Positions 1-11,800 of a stretch of 64,000 nucleotides of DNA are shown in pieces. The DNA is from Rosa chinensis (Eukaryota; Streptophyta; Magnoliopsida; Rosales; Rosaceae), in the NCBI RefSeq assembly GCF_002994745.2, contig NC_037090.1:38869001-38933000 (forward strand). Reading direction: 5' to 3'. The notes below the pieces were generated by a model. That model was not told where the DNA came from. It searched no databases and saw only the letters and a program-made list of their open reading frames with translations. Made by a program: the position numbers and the translations under genes. The first letter of the stretch is position 1; each line of letters begins with the position of its first letter.

Positions 1-135
1 CACAACAAACTTTAATTGCAGCATTCTACAGCCTAAGATTCACTATGTCAGGTTTCACTCTTTAATCAACAGTCGATATAAATTCCTAGTCTGAATTGCA
101 AAGATTTTATGCAAAAAGAGATTACATATGGCAGA

Positions 136-2366
136 TCAGCTAATGATCATCTTGCTGAGGAACTCAGCTTTCTCAGGAAAATATTCCATCAATTCATCCT
201 TGGTCACCCAAACAAAATCCTCACACTTCCCAATTTTTAACTTGTTTGTTGCAATCACTTGAGACTTGAAAAAGAATTGCTGAAAGAAAGGGAAGAAAAA
301 GATGTAATTGTCAGTACACATATAAAATTATTATCACTATCAGCACAAGCCAGTGTAAAACAGAAAATGTTGCCAAAAGCCAACCTTGAAAGATGGAGAG
401 TCGGTCACATTCGCTGATGACTCCATTGCAATATGTCCCATAGGAGCATTTCCAACAAAATATGTGTGGGACAGATCACCTAGGACAGACAGTAATGCAG
501 ATTCTGCACACTGAAGAAAAATGGTATTTATTTAGCAAACACAAATGTGATTTATATGGAAGAACAGGAAAAATAATATATATCATGTAACAGCCATCAC
601 CTTCCGCAATGTCTCCTCAGACTCGTACACTTTTTCTGGAAAATGCCAGACTGGCTTTCCATTAGGAGATCCATGTGTGTTACCATAGATAAGAAGATAA
701 AGTCTTCTGTCAAGTGCTCTCTGCAATGACCTAAAGAACAAGACAACTAACTTCAATACTAGGAACTTTTGTTTTTGTGTTCTGACATCAAAATCATTCA
801 CATAAGTTTTATGTATAAAAGATCTAATGAGTTATCAATTCTTCTAATTTTTCTCTCAGCAATTAAGTTTCACCCACTACAATAGTTTTTAACCCTATCA
901 TAACTCCAAGGCACAGACACACATGATCTACTAATATGATATTACATACAGACCTCTGAAACACTACAATTGCAATAAAACTTAACTCACATTACATTTA
1001 ACCCATAAAGAACAGCCAACTAAGAAGTAACCACTAAAACAAATTATCAATAGTAATCACTCAATATCCAACCATTACCAGTGCAAAACATTTATCCACC
1101 TTAAATCCAAGACGACTGTAGAATAGGTTTTTTAAGAAATTCATAGGCAATATTTAGGAGCTCTTTTACTTCAAATAAAGTGAAAAGTTGAGATGGAAAA
1201 ATAGATTCTTATAGATAGACCAAAATTATACTCCATACTTTCTATCATTTTGTTTGTCAGCTTCAGTGATCCGTGGAGCTGGTACATAATCAATTTGGTA
1301 GTCTCCTTTTCCCCTGTTCACCAAAACAAAGTGTCAGACTAGAGTTGTACATTTTATTTGCACCATTTTTGTGCGTGAATCATGTAAGGTTAATGCAATA
1401 AGTGGAACAATTGCATATGAGCTTTATCAATTAGATTTTACAAATAAACATCAACTACCTTTAAGGTGTGGCAGCCACTGAAACCAGAAAATAGACTAAT
1501 CTAATACTGGACACAATATGAACATATCGGGAATCAAAAATTTCCTGATCATCATGCACGACAGTATGAAATTTAGTTAAAATGGCAAATACGCCCGAGA
1601 ATACTTTTTACTGGGAAATGCACCTTTACGATTCAGCAATTAGAACAGAAGGCAAAAGCCACAAATGTGCTTGATAAATTAGAAATAGAAGGAGGGCCAT
1701 CATTCATATGCAATGCAGTTGTGATCAAGTAACAAATCCAATAAAGTAATCAGCCTCTAAACCTCACCTAGCATTAGACTTGTCTAAAAGTTCATCTGGA
1801 TATCTGCGTCGATATTGCTGTCGCCACCGAAACCTACAATCCCAAAGGCCAAAACAACAAAGTAACATGAGCTCCACTAAACAAAAAAATCACATCACTC
1901 ACAGAAATTGAATCAAAATTCTACCAATTCAGGTATCACCATAGTACACACTTATTAAAGCAAAACACTGAATTGGCATTCTTCAATCTTCTGAAACTGT
2001 AAAACTGAGCTTAGCCCAGCTCAAATCAGCTACTCCATACATTCTTCTACCATATAAACCAATCAAATTTTCAAACTTTTCTTTCACTTCTCTTCCAAAA
2101 CAATCAAAATTTCACTTTTTTCTTTCATTAATCAAATTCCGGAGCAAAACACAATCATCAAATCGCATCTGAATTCAATTTCTGAGATTAAAGATAAGAA
2201 CTTACGAGAACTCCTGAAATGCATAGACGATGGGGTCGATTTTGGGAATAACAACCGGGAGCCTCTCAAAGAGTACGGACGCGACGATTTTCTCCGGTGA
2301 CGAGCTCGTGCTAAACCCTCGGCTTTTGACGAGGGACCCACCCAGACTCGCAATCGACCTCCGCAT
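136..2366 (-). CDS. MRPL46: Mitochondrial large-subunit ribosomal protein mL46 (MRPL46), six exons
   Basis: Structural protein of the mitochondrial 54S/39S-type large ribosomal subunit. The family has a NUDIX-like fold and is not known as an active hydrolase. I built the model by hand: exons 2206-2366, 1768-1833, 1239-1313, 601-730, 385-510 and 136-279, all with GT-AG introns. They sum to 702 nt, so 233 residues plus TGA, with every junction in phase. The start at 2366 opens a basic, Ser-rich segment (MRRSIASLGG...) typical of a mitochondrial presequence. Family-like blocks are RWRQQYRRRYPDELLDKSNA in exon 2, SLQRALDRRLYLLIYG in exon 4, YFVGNAPMGHIA in exon 5 and KCEDFVWVTKDELMEYFPE near the C-terminus. 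An upstream in-frame ATG at 2414 would add 16 residues but spoil the presequence. The gene looks intact. Its 3' UTR probably runs off the left edge. The identity rests on recalled family sequence. Confidence 0.9.
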
Positions 2367-2855
2367 TCTGAATCTAACTCCGGCGAGGATCGACTGAAAT
2401 TTTCTTTCTGGCAAAAAGCCCTCGTTAAACCCTAAATCACTCTCACACTGCTATGCTGAGAAGTAAATGCGTTTTTTGAAATTGTAAAATTGTTTTGAGG
2501 CCCTTGTTGTTTTGTGAATTTTATTTTGGCTCTTGGTTTAAAGTCCCTAAATATATCTTGTAAATATATCTACACATATATATGACTCACTACTTTGCAA
2601 ACCAGCAACAAATGAGAGAAACCATCTCCAAGGCTTCATCAATATCCAATCTACTTCTTAGTATTAGTGTATTAGAGAAGAAAGGAAAAAATAAAAAAAA
2701 CAAAGCCTGACTTATCATTAAGAATTCCTAATGAGTTTAACATAACATTTACTAAGAAATGCATTGCAAAAATGTAGGATTGGTTCTTCAAAAGATACAG
2801 CATGCTTCAACAACTATAAAGAGAGTACTTGGCTCATAGAAAAGAGTCAACTTAC
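2367..2855 (-). other. mL46 5' leader and upstream region
   Basis: The first ~150 bases upstream of the mL46 start (2367-2510) recur in degraded form at about 16150-16303, so they belong to an ancestral gene/promoter block. They contain AAACCCTAA-like telo-box sequence (in the + strand taaaccctaaat near 2428), a common promoter element of plant ribosomal-protein genes. Beyond about 2520 the DNA is AT-rich. I see no coding exon until the kinase fragment at 2856. Confidence 0.5.
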
Positions 2856-3034
2856 AGGTCGAGACGAAATAGCCTGAGCGATTTTGATATACGCCTGTAA
2901 AATTAACAAAAGAAGTAATATAAGAAATCCAACTCAACGAACAAAGAAGAAGCCGGGAGTAGAAAAGTTTATTCTAATTTTCACAGTACCGGTCCAAGTT
3001 CTACTAGTATTTGCCGAAGCTCAGCAGCTCTAAC
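2856..3034 (-). pseudogene. Captured fragment of an ABC1-type atypical kinase (two exons)
   Basis: Two short minus-strand exons with intact splice signals, 2990-3034 and 2856-2894, join in phase and encode VRAAELRQILVELGP followed by AYIKIAQAISSRP. This matches the conserved KxGQ-region block of ABC1/ADCK/UbiB-like kinases (LGPxxIKxxQxxSxRPD), which are plastid or mitochondrial proteins tied to quinone metabolism. Only 28 residues are present. The next conserved stretch (D-L-x-P-P) and the kinase core are not found downstream in the window, so this is a gene fragment and not a gene. No transposon termini were found that explain how it arrived. The match is from memory of the family motif, but the two exons and their phase are read directly. 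Confidence 0.7.
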
Positions 3035-3179
3035 CTGCAAGCAAAAAATTAGACCAAAATCGATGTAATTTAATTCCCATCCAAAATATAGCCCAAATAT
3101 CATTATTTCAAGATCAGTTTCAAAACAAGAATGAGAAATCTTGAGAAACTGAATCGAACCCAGAAACACCACAAGAAAC

Positions 3180-3400
3180 ATATGAAATCAAGATCAGTTT
3201 CTCTTTCGAACCCAGAAACAACTTAATCGAACCCAGAAACAATTTAATCGAACCCAAAGCTTAAAAGTCCTTGTGTATTAAACAACTTAATCGAACCCAG
3301 AAACACCACAGCCCAAATTCCAAAACAAGAATGAGAAAGTGAATCGAACCCAACAACTTAACAAGAGAAAGAGATTCAAGAAATTCGAACCCAGAAATCG
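3180..3400. repeat. Degenerate short repeats with core AATCGAACCCAGAAACA
   Basis: At least six imperfect copies of a roughly 17-22 base unit (TTAATCGAACCCAGAAACAA and variants) lie in this stretch, some separated by unrelated sequence. They look like local slippage products. The neighbouring 3515-3620 is a GAGA-rich simple-sequence tract. The minus-strand reading frame across it (3376-3687) is Ser/Leu/His-biased low-complexity sequence and I do not take it as a gene. Confidence 0.6.
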
Positions 3401-3720
3401 ATCCCAAAATTTCTCCGAGCTTGAGTCACCGTCTCACCGAGCTTCACATAATCACAGCTTGAGGAAGAGTCGAAGAGAGTGAAGAAACTGTTGTTGCTGC
3501 TGCGATTTGACACTTGACAGAGAGTTGAGAGAGACTGAGAGACAGAGAGAGTGTAGTGAGACACTGAGAGAGTGAGAGTCTGAGTCTCTGAGACTGAGAT
3601 ACAGAGAGAGTGCGGCCGAGTATGAGAGAGGGGATAAGGGTAGGGAAAATGAGAAAGTGATAGACCTAGGGCTGTCGTGTTATTCATCTAAACCATTAGA
3701 AAATCTAACCCTGTCAACCT

Positions 3721-4741
3721 TTTTTTTTTTTTTTTGGAAAAGAAACAACTCTTTATTGAAAAAGAGAAAAAACAAAAATACACAGAGGCGGACAAGGAGT
3801 CCACTATAGAGATCAAGGACAGCTAGGGCAAAAGGTTTAGCATGTCTAAAAGAACAATCACACCTTAGGGGCTAAACTACAGCTGCTTGCCAATTAAGAA
3901 TAATAGAAGAAAGACTATAATCCTTGAATTCCTTAGAAATAGAAACCCATAAGGAAGCCCAGAATTTGACTCTCTCCCACATGTCTTCCCTCTCCGAACC
4001 TCCATAGTTTTCAAAAATTCTTCTGTTTCTTTCCAACCAGACCACCCAACAAACAGCTAGCACCCCACATCCCCAGAGGGTTTTAGCCTTTTTCCCTTTA
4101 CCAAAAGCTAAAGGTTTTTCTCTTAGCAATTCGCTTCTCTGTAATGGATTTGTCCAGTCCACTCTTGCCTCCCTAAAAAGCTTTTTCCATAAGGAAATAG
4201 TCACATCACAATGCACAAAGACGTGATCAGCACTTTCCCCATGGTTCCTGCATAAAATACACCAGTGAGGAGAAAAACAACTTCCCGGTCTTTTCTTTTG
4301 AAGGACATCACAAGTATTCGTCTTCCCCAATACCACAAGCCACCCCAAAATTTTCACCTTTGTAGGGGCCTTGACGTTCCAAATAAACTTTGCAGGGTCA
4401 AAGATTGGATCTGAAGCGCCACTAGTTAAAAAGATATGGAAAGATTTGCAAGAGAAATTCCCAGTAGGTTCAAGCTTCCACCTCCTTTCATCTGGCTTGG
4501 ACTCCTGTAATCTGACATTTTCTAATTTAGCCAACAGTGAGGCACACTCTTCAGTCTCTTGGTCATTTAAGTTTCTCCTGAACCCAAAGTCCCAGCTCAA
4601 CGGAAAGGTGAGAGGGATAGCTACCCTTTCCACCAAAAAGTTAGTGTGAGTTGATAGTCTGAACAACCTTGGAAAGTAGAATTTCAATGGTTGATCCTCT
4701 AGCCAAGAGTCTTCCCAAAACCTACGTTGGACATGTATTGA
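3721..4741 (-). mobile_element. 5'-truncated L1-like LINE, 3' end with zf-RVT domain
   Basis: Non-LTR retrotransposon remnant read on the minus strand. It ends in a poly(A) tail (poly-T at 3721-3737), preceded by an AATAAAG-like signal near 3756. The open frame 3872-4687 continues upstream without a stop to about 4741 as ...RRFWEDSWLEDQPLKFYFP. This is the region just before the reverse-transcriptase zinc-binding (zf-RVT) domain of plant L1 elements. The zinc ligands are visible in CILCRNHGESADHVFVHC (CxxC...H...C). The end corresponds to the C-terminus of ORF2. No reverse-transcriptase core is present, so the copy is dead on arrival. I could not find a convincing target-site duplication. It is closely related to the copy at 6961-7836. 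Confidence 0.85.
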
Positions 4742-5767
4742 TAAATATATTCATTATATGAATATATTTGAACTAGCAACAGTGCCGCGCTTTGCTGCGG
4801 GATGTGAATGATAACAATAAAACAATTTTCACCATTTTAAATACAATTTTCTCAATTTTCTCAATTTTCACCATTTTTCTTTTTATTATGAACAATGCTA
4901 AAATGTCTAAGCCAATGCATCAGAACAAAAGCAAAGGCAAGAAACCCAAAACCCAGAACATTAAGAATTGAATCAGATAAGACAATGCATTCACCAAAGA
5001 AAGAAACACCCCTTGGCAAAATGTATTAGTACTTGTCATCGAAAAGCAGAAGAAATATAAATAAAAAAAAACCATACTGACACCATAATCTTCTCCAGAT
5101 ATACTAACACCCATAGCCACTCTATTATTTTTAAACTGAACAGAAAATAAATAAAACTAAAAACACTTTATTATCTTCTTCCAAACTTGAATCTGTACAA
5201 AACTAAAATATTACCACAAAAAGAAACTACTCAATACCCACTGCAATTGACTGGCTTTAGTTCAAAAATTTTCTATAACTCTCCGAAAATACCCATTCTT
5301 TCTTTTCCCTAAACCATTCTTTCTTCTCCCTAAACCATTCTTTCTTCGTCAATGAAGAAGATAGTAATACCCAACTTACCTCAATCTATATAGAAATCGA
5401 TTAACAATTTAAAGGTCCAAGCAAAACTTAATTCCACAAATATGACACAGACTGATCCAAAACAGAAATGCTCAAAAAGAGGGAAACAATCAAAAATACA
5501 TGGTATGCCACAGCTCAGATAATTAAACTTAATAAACAGGATTTTAATCCTAACAAAAATGTGATCCTGCAGGTTCAGTGCTGAAGTCCAAAGATAAAAT
5601 TGTTTTTCCATTAATTCAGTCAATCATAGTTTAATTAACTAAACTTATACAGAACAAAAGAATGATCAGGAGACCAAATCAGCAGCAGCATCCTATCATT
5701 CATCCCACAGTTGAATGAATATATAAATTAATGAAAGATTTTAAATTATGAAAGATAAAAACGATAC

Positions 5768-5821
5768 CTTGAAGGTATTGCAATCAATTGCCCAGAGTTG
5801 AAACTGTAGCACAAACAAAGC
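5768..5821 (-). other. Candidate captured micro-exon inside Helitron H1
   Basis: This is an 18-codon open segment (ALFVLQFQLWAIDCNTFK) bounded by TTGCAG and GTATCG splice-like signals on the minus strand. Recognisable diverged versions occur in Helitron H3 at about 23240-23300 and 24030-24095. In those copies the frame is broken by stops or shifts. I cannot assign a parent gene. It may be a captured exon or simply conserved Helitron body sequence. Confidence 0.35.
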
Positions 5822-6288
5822 CTGCAACAGATAAAAATTAATATTATTTAAATATTAAGAACAACAAATAATAAAAGTATGGGATTGAATGTAACTGATA
5901 ATTTCAAGAGTATAGGATAGAAAACTCTATAGTGTTGGTTGTAAGAGATATGCAAACCAATCACTAATTATTGCAAATAATCTTCTTAATGGATAGAAAT
6001 TTTGTATTCATTGTTTAGTCTTAATAGCTATCGTTGTGATCATAAAGGCATATGTTTTAATTACCCAAACAACAATAATCTTTACAAACATAGCGTCAAA
6101 CCGTACATCAGTTCGATACACATAAACATCACAAACATAACTTCAAACTTTTTCAATCAATTCCGAAATCCCAATCCGAAACACAATCACAACCCCTAAA
6201 CCAAAAAACCCATATATCCATGAATTCTAAACAAACAACAACGTGAAAACCCAACTACTTCAAAAAAAATTATAAAAAAAAATAAGAA

Positions 6289-6331
6289 TAAAAAAAAAAA
6301 AAAAAATAATAATAATAATAATAATAATAAG
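6289..6331. repeat. A-rich tract followed by (AAT)n microsatellite
   Basis: An adenine-rich run is followed by about eight AAT units within Helitron H1. This is simple-sequence DNA with no other function visible. Confidence 0.9.
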
Positions 6332-6960
6332 GAATAAAGCTAAAAAAAACTTCCAAACCTGCAATCCTCACTCTGTCGAAATCCACCAAAACCACAGCCT
6401 TTGATCAAACCAAAGGAGAACTCAGCAAACCAAGGAACTTTATTGTGGTCTGCACAATAAAGCAAATGGAAATATCAGAAAAACAATTTAAGCTTCAGAA
6501 GGAAGCTGCATTCTACATACATAAAGAAGTATAACAGGACCCATCTCTATTGATTTGTGAACTTTGGTTTTAATAACTTTGTAGCTTAGATATCAAGAAA
6601 TCATAAAACATAAATAAGACAACAACACTGAAGCACAACTTCTCATTATGGAAACCAAGTGAGAACAACTTCTTGCATTTTATATTTGAAACCACCATAT
6701 GAATTAATTTCTTTAGATAATATAATAATTACTAATTACAATCAATGCTGCAGAAGAAAACAATGGATAAATAAGTACTAAGAAAACAATGGATAAATAA
6801 GTACTAATCTAATATGTTCTTCGGCCATATTCATACATCAGTTGGTAATAAACCTCTCACATCATCACAAACTCACAATCTTATCACTTATCAGCAGAAG
6901 AAAATCTTTTAGTAATGGAAAAGAATGACAATTTACTAAATCATAACAAAGATGAAAGAT

Positions 6961-7836
6961 TTTTTTTTTTTTTGAGAAGAAACAGCTTTTTATTAAAAAA
7001 GCAAAAATCGAGATACAGGGAGGCGGACAAGGAGTCCGCTTTAATGATCTAAAGAGGGCAGCTAGGGCTATAGGCCTAGCATCTCGTCTAATAATACTAA
7101 TCAAGGCTTAGGGGCTTATACTACAGCTGCTTGCCAGTTAAGAATAATGGAAGAAAGGTTATAATCCTTGAATTCCTTAGAAATAGAAACCCATAAGGAT
7201 GCCCAAAACTTGACTCTCTCCCACAGGTCTTCCTTCTCCACCCCTCCATAGTTTTCAAATAATCTTTTATTTCTTTCCATCCAGACCACCCAAACTACAG
7301 CTAGCACCCCACAACCCCAAAGGGTTCTGGCCTTTTTACCTTTACCAAACGCTATGGGGTTTTCCCTTAGCAAGTCATTTCTCTGTAATGGAGTTGTCCA
7401 GTCCACTCTTGCTTCCCAAAATAATTTTTTCCATAAGAAATTAGCCACTTCACAATGCACGAAGACATGATCAGCACTTTCCCCTTGAGCTTTACATAAA
7501 ATGCACCAGTGAGGAGAAAAACAACTTCCTGGTCTTCTCCTTTGAAGAACATCACATGTATTTGTCTTCCCCAGTACCACAAGCCATCCCAAAATCTTCA
7601 CCTTAGTAGGGACCTTGACCTTCCAAATAAACTTTGCAGGAGGAAAAATTGGATCTGATCCACCACTAATTAAGAAGCTATGGAAAGAATTGCAAGAGAA
7701 TTTCCCATTAGGCTCAAGCTTCCACCTCCTTTCATCTGGTTTGGACTCCACTAATCGGACATTTTCTAGCTTAACCATCAGCGAGGCAAACTCCTCAATC
7801 TCTTGATCATTTAAGTTTCTTCTGAACCCAAAATTC
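6961..7836 (-). mobile_element. LINE 3' fragment inserted in Helitron H1, with target-site duplication
   Basis: Minus-strand 5'-truncated L1-like element with a poly(A) tail (poly-T from 6961). It is flanked by the direct repeat CAAAGATGAAAGATT, at 6947-6961 and 7837-7851, with a third copy at 7857-7871 that was probably already in the target. The frame 7116-7835 encodes the zf-RVT region (CILCKAQGESADHVFVHC) and the ORF2 C-terminus. It is a close relative of the 3721-4741 copy and begins at the shared GFRRNLNDQE block. The apparent N-terminus of the longer open frame (up to 7937) is host sequence read through and not LINE. The insertion is younger than the Helitron that contains it. Confidence 0.88.
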
Positions 7837-8514
7837 CAAAGATGAAAGATTGAAAACAAAGATGAAAGATTGAAAACAAAAAATTTGGATCTTGGAACTG
7901 TTGAAAAGTTAAAACCCAGGCTGCAGAAGGAAACCAAATCGCATACATTAAGAATTGAATCAGATAAGCTTCAGTTAACAGAAGAAAGATCAATAGCAAT
8001 CAATGCCAACCAAATAGCTTCACCCGCGAATAATGCATTTAAGTAGAAGGTTAAAATGTGAAACATTATGTCTGTTCATAATAAAAAGAAAAATGAAAAC
8101 AGCCATCATGCAATTGAAGCCATCAAATCAAGTGAACCGCTTTTCTTATTTTGCTTTTGCTGAAAATGAAACCGCTTCTTCTTTTGCTGATTACTCTGAT
8201 CATGAAAAGAAGAAACAATAAGAAGAGGGTTCTTACCATCAGATTTCTACATAGCCTACAATCAATTCCAAGGTTGGAAACTCGATCAGAACAAAAACAA
8301 AGGCAAGAGACCCAAAACCCAGACTCCTATTTAGAATAAACAAACAAACACTATTATCACAGAAACCAGGAACAATGGAGCAAAAACACCAAATCAAACA
8401 AACAAACAACAAAGCAATGAAAATTTCACAAATCGGAGGCCCCAAGTTAAACAAAACCCACAATATTCACATCCAAGTGCAACCAGCCCTGAGAATTAGG
8501 CGAGGCAATTACCG

Positions 8515-8705
8515 GATTGAAGATTCAAACTTTTCCTCCGATCTATCTCTCTACCTCCTCGTCCGAAGCAAACAAATACAACCGATCTCTCTAACTCTCT
8601 TTATCTCTCAACCCGGATTGAGCATCCAAACTTACCCTCCGATCTATCTCTCTACCTCCTCGTGCGAAGCAAACACACACAACCGATCTCTGTCTCTCAA
8701 CAATT
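8515..8705. repeat. Imperfect tandem duplication near the Helitron H1 right end
   Basis: A roughly 100-base unit beginning CGGATTGAAGATTCAAAC is followed by a second copy (from about 8617) with CGGATTGAGCATCCAAAC and the same CCTCCGATCTATCTCTCTAC core. A related stretch is at 12779-12930 in Helitron H2, showing that H1 and H2 share their 5' (right-hand) region. Confidence 0.7.
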
Positions 8706-8872
8706 GATAAAGATGGTCAGAAGATTGTAGAAGAAAGAAACGACGCGAAGATAGGATATATCCAGATAAGGTAGAGCCGGAAAAAAAATCTGAAGCGAGG
8801 ACAAAAGAGTCAAATCACTTGGAGCCAAATCACTGTTAGTTGAACAGTGTAGGAGCTTTAGTATATGTAAAA

Positions 8873-11800
8873 CTAGAAATGTTTCCCGCGCGTTGCTGCG
8901 GGGCAGAATTGTTACGCGATGATTACTTAGTTGCAGATTTTGTAAGTGAGTATGGTTTGATTAACAAAAATGAATAAGATCTTTAAATGAAGCAAGGAAT
9001 ATGTAAAATAAAGTGATCCAAAAATTTTCATGTTGAGAATTCTATTCTAGTTTATTGCAGCATCAAATGATGTAATAGAAATTGTAAGCCAGTACAGGAT
9101 TTTCTAAGTGTTTCAACACTTTATATCGAGTTTTTTCCTAAGATTATATCGAGTTCGAACTTCAAAGCTTTACCCCATGGACAGTTCCTAAGTTTGAATT
9201 ACCTGATAATGAATAGAGAAAGGAATTAACATAAAAGGGTGCAGGTATATGTCAAAGACGAAATAGATGGAAGATCAAGGGCAGTAAATCTAGTAACAGC
9301 ATCAGAGCTGCAAAAAAGGATAAATTAATTCTGATCTCATTACAGAAGTAAACAAAATTGATGAAGAAGAACCCAAAGAAAATGAAAAGGGAAAAGTTAA
9401 AGAAACTTGAGGTGCAGCTTATAATGACAGAGTAAAGACCAACTTAAAATTCTAACCAGGGAACAAAAAAAGGGGGAGGAAACCAAAATAACAAAAACAC
9501 CCATCGCACAACAACACTATCAAACAATGGCAAACTGTTATTGAGACAAAACCAAAGGGCAAAAACAGAGAACTATCTCCAACTTACCAGGTAAAAAAAA
9601 AAAAAGCTATACAATGTTTCAAAACAGGATAACACCTTTGAAAATAGGTGACAAATAGGTGCAGTCTCAATCTTCGTCACAATCAAATTATTTTATGATG
9701 TATCACTTTTGATACTATTTTGATATATCCCCAACACACGAAATTCACCTTCCAATATACTACACCATTGCATTCTTTAACCATGTTTCAAAAAGCAAAA
9801 GTACAAAATATCAAAATATTGGTTTCCTATTTGTTAAGAAACTAAAATGGAAACATCAAATGACTTTCTCTTGCTGAACTCTTGCCAAAATTTTCTTCTC
9901 AGAAATACATACCACTATTGTAAACCTCAAACCATAACTTCAAACCATTGACAACAAAACCATAAAAAACATAAAACCTCAATATTTCAATTTCTCAAAT
10001 CTTAGTTAAAACTGTAATTGATTATATCATCTTATAGAACTTGATCAGTGACATAACGTTAAAAGCCACCACACTAATTTAAAAATAAATATAAAGACAA
10101 ATTTCTTTTTGCTACCAAATACCAATGTTCTGAACTCAAAACAACCAAAAGTACAGAGCAATCAATCAAGAACTTAAAATAAAAACAAAGGCTAATACCT
10201 GATCAGCTTCACGCTAGATACAGCAAGATCCAATCAAGGAAGCAAAAACAGGCAGATACTCCAGTCCACAATACTGACAACTGCAAAACGCAACCAAATA
10301 CTGAGATTTCCAAAACTAAGTCAAAGAAAAGACCCAGTAAAAACCAAAGCACACCAAAACCAAGCCCTTATTCTCATTTTCCACAATCAAGGATCAAACA
10401 GACCAAACCCAAAATTTCACCAAGAAACAGAACAATCGAAAACCCAAATATAAAGCCAAAATATAGTTTGTTCGCTCTCATATCATAAAACATACATAAT
10501 AGTTAAGTGAATTTACTCATATTTTATAATTTTACTGAAATGAATGAATCATGTCTTTTCTGTCATCAAACTTGAGCTGTTACATCACCTGTAATCCACC
10601 AGTATAAAAGACGAATATCCTACGAAATAGTGAAGATGGATGTCGATCGAGGCTCCGCGAAAAAGCTAAAATTCTATCTGAGAGTTTGATGGCTGCGAAA
10701 CCAAATGTGAATTTAGTAAATTTCCATGCTTATAGCAATTACCAAAGTTGCAGAATAGCCTATAGATATAGAAAGAATGTTGGAGATAATGTTTCAAAAC
10801 AGGGTACTTCAATCAATGTGAACATGTCTATAGACTTTACTAATGTTTTAAAACAGGGTAACGTGATCAATGTGAATATATCTATAATTTTGACCAAACA
10901 GGTGGTTTTGAATATCAACATGTCTATCAAATTGAACAGGCTAGTTTGTTAATTGATTAAAATTAAAATCAACTGTCAAATAGAATTCAAAGAGAATTGA
11001 TTGATTTCCAAACCAGACATCAATATGAATTCGTCACACTTGTAAATATTGAATGATTACCGGATTTATGTGCTGCAGGTTTTATTCTATTTTAATTGTT
11101 CTACATAAATTGGTTATTATAGATGGGATTTTTACCACAAAAGCAGTTAGATCATGATTTACAACTTAGTATTAGTTAATATTCATTGACATGACGATTT
11201 TCAAATAGGGAAAATATCATATAAATTGATTTAATGATAAAAAACTAAAATATGAGTTCATAACTTGTATAAGTGATTAAATATGAATGCATTATTTTAT
11301 ATGTTCTGATTGCAGCAACTAAGACAATGAAGAAACACAAATGGCTTGTTTCAATTAAGCTTCTGTCTCATATTAAATTTTTTTCCCACAAAATAAGAAA
11401 AGTAAAGTATGTATTCATATAACTGCACATTATGACTCCAAAGCCATGAAAATTTCAAATGGAAACTGAAAGAAAATTAACAAAGAAAAAGTATGAAGTC
11501 TTAAAGAACAGATATTTAGAGAGAGAGGATTTTATGAATGAAAATCAGGCTATGATACATAGAGAAAAATGAGTGAGCTACAGTCCTTAATGTGGTAGCA
11601 CTATGATCCTATTCAGCTCAACTACATCATTTGATCACTACAAAAGCAAATGAAGTTTTGAAAAAAAAAAAAAAAAAACTGATTCTCCTACTTGAACCTT
11701 CAAAAGTTGAACCAAGTTGATATTTTAGTTAAGTTATCATTATAAGCTGAATGACAAATACACATCAATTCCAGTAACTCAAAGTATTCCTTGAGTAACT

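Larger units (their letters stand above)
4773..8865 (-). mobile_element. Non-autonomous Helitron H1 (minus orientation)
   Basis: The left border on the + strand is A|CTAG followed by a GC-rich palindrome. In the element's own orientation this is CCGCAGCAAAGCGCGG, a 10-base spacer and CTAG, next to host T, which is the canonical Helitron 3' end. The right border ends in CTTTAGTATA before host T, shared exactly with elements H2 (13276) and H3 (24600). No Rep/helicase coding is present, so it is non-autonomous. The interior is AT-rich with a candidate captured 18-codon exon (5768-5821), an A-rich/(AAT)n tract at 6289-6331, a LINE insertion (6961-7836) and duplicated sequence at 8515-8705. The 5' terminus is TATACTAAAG instead of the usual TC. 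Confidence 0.78.

Noticed and set aside
3376..3687. 103-codon minus-strand open frame
   Set aside because: Low-complexity Ser/Leu/His sequence produced by a GAGA-rich tract and short repeats. No domain and no splice model.
4371..4649. Plus-strand open frame opposite the LINE zf-RVT region
   Set aside because: It is the antisense shadow of the conserved minus-strand LINE frame. The same shadow recurs at 7615-7806.
3721..4772. Target-site duplication for the first LINE fragment
   Set aside because: Compared both flanks. No convincing direct repeat of 7 bases or more was found, possibly because the Helitron insertion removed or altered the right flank.
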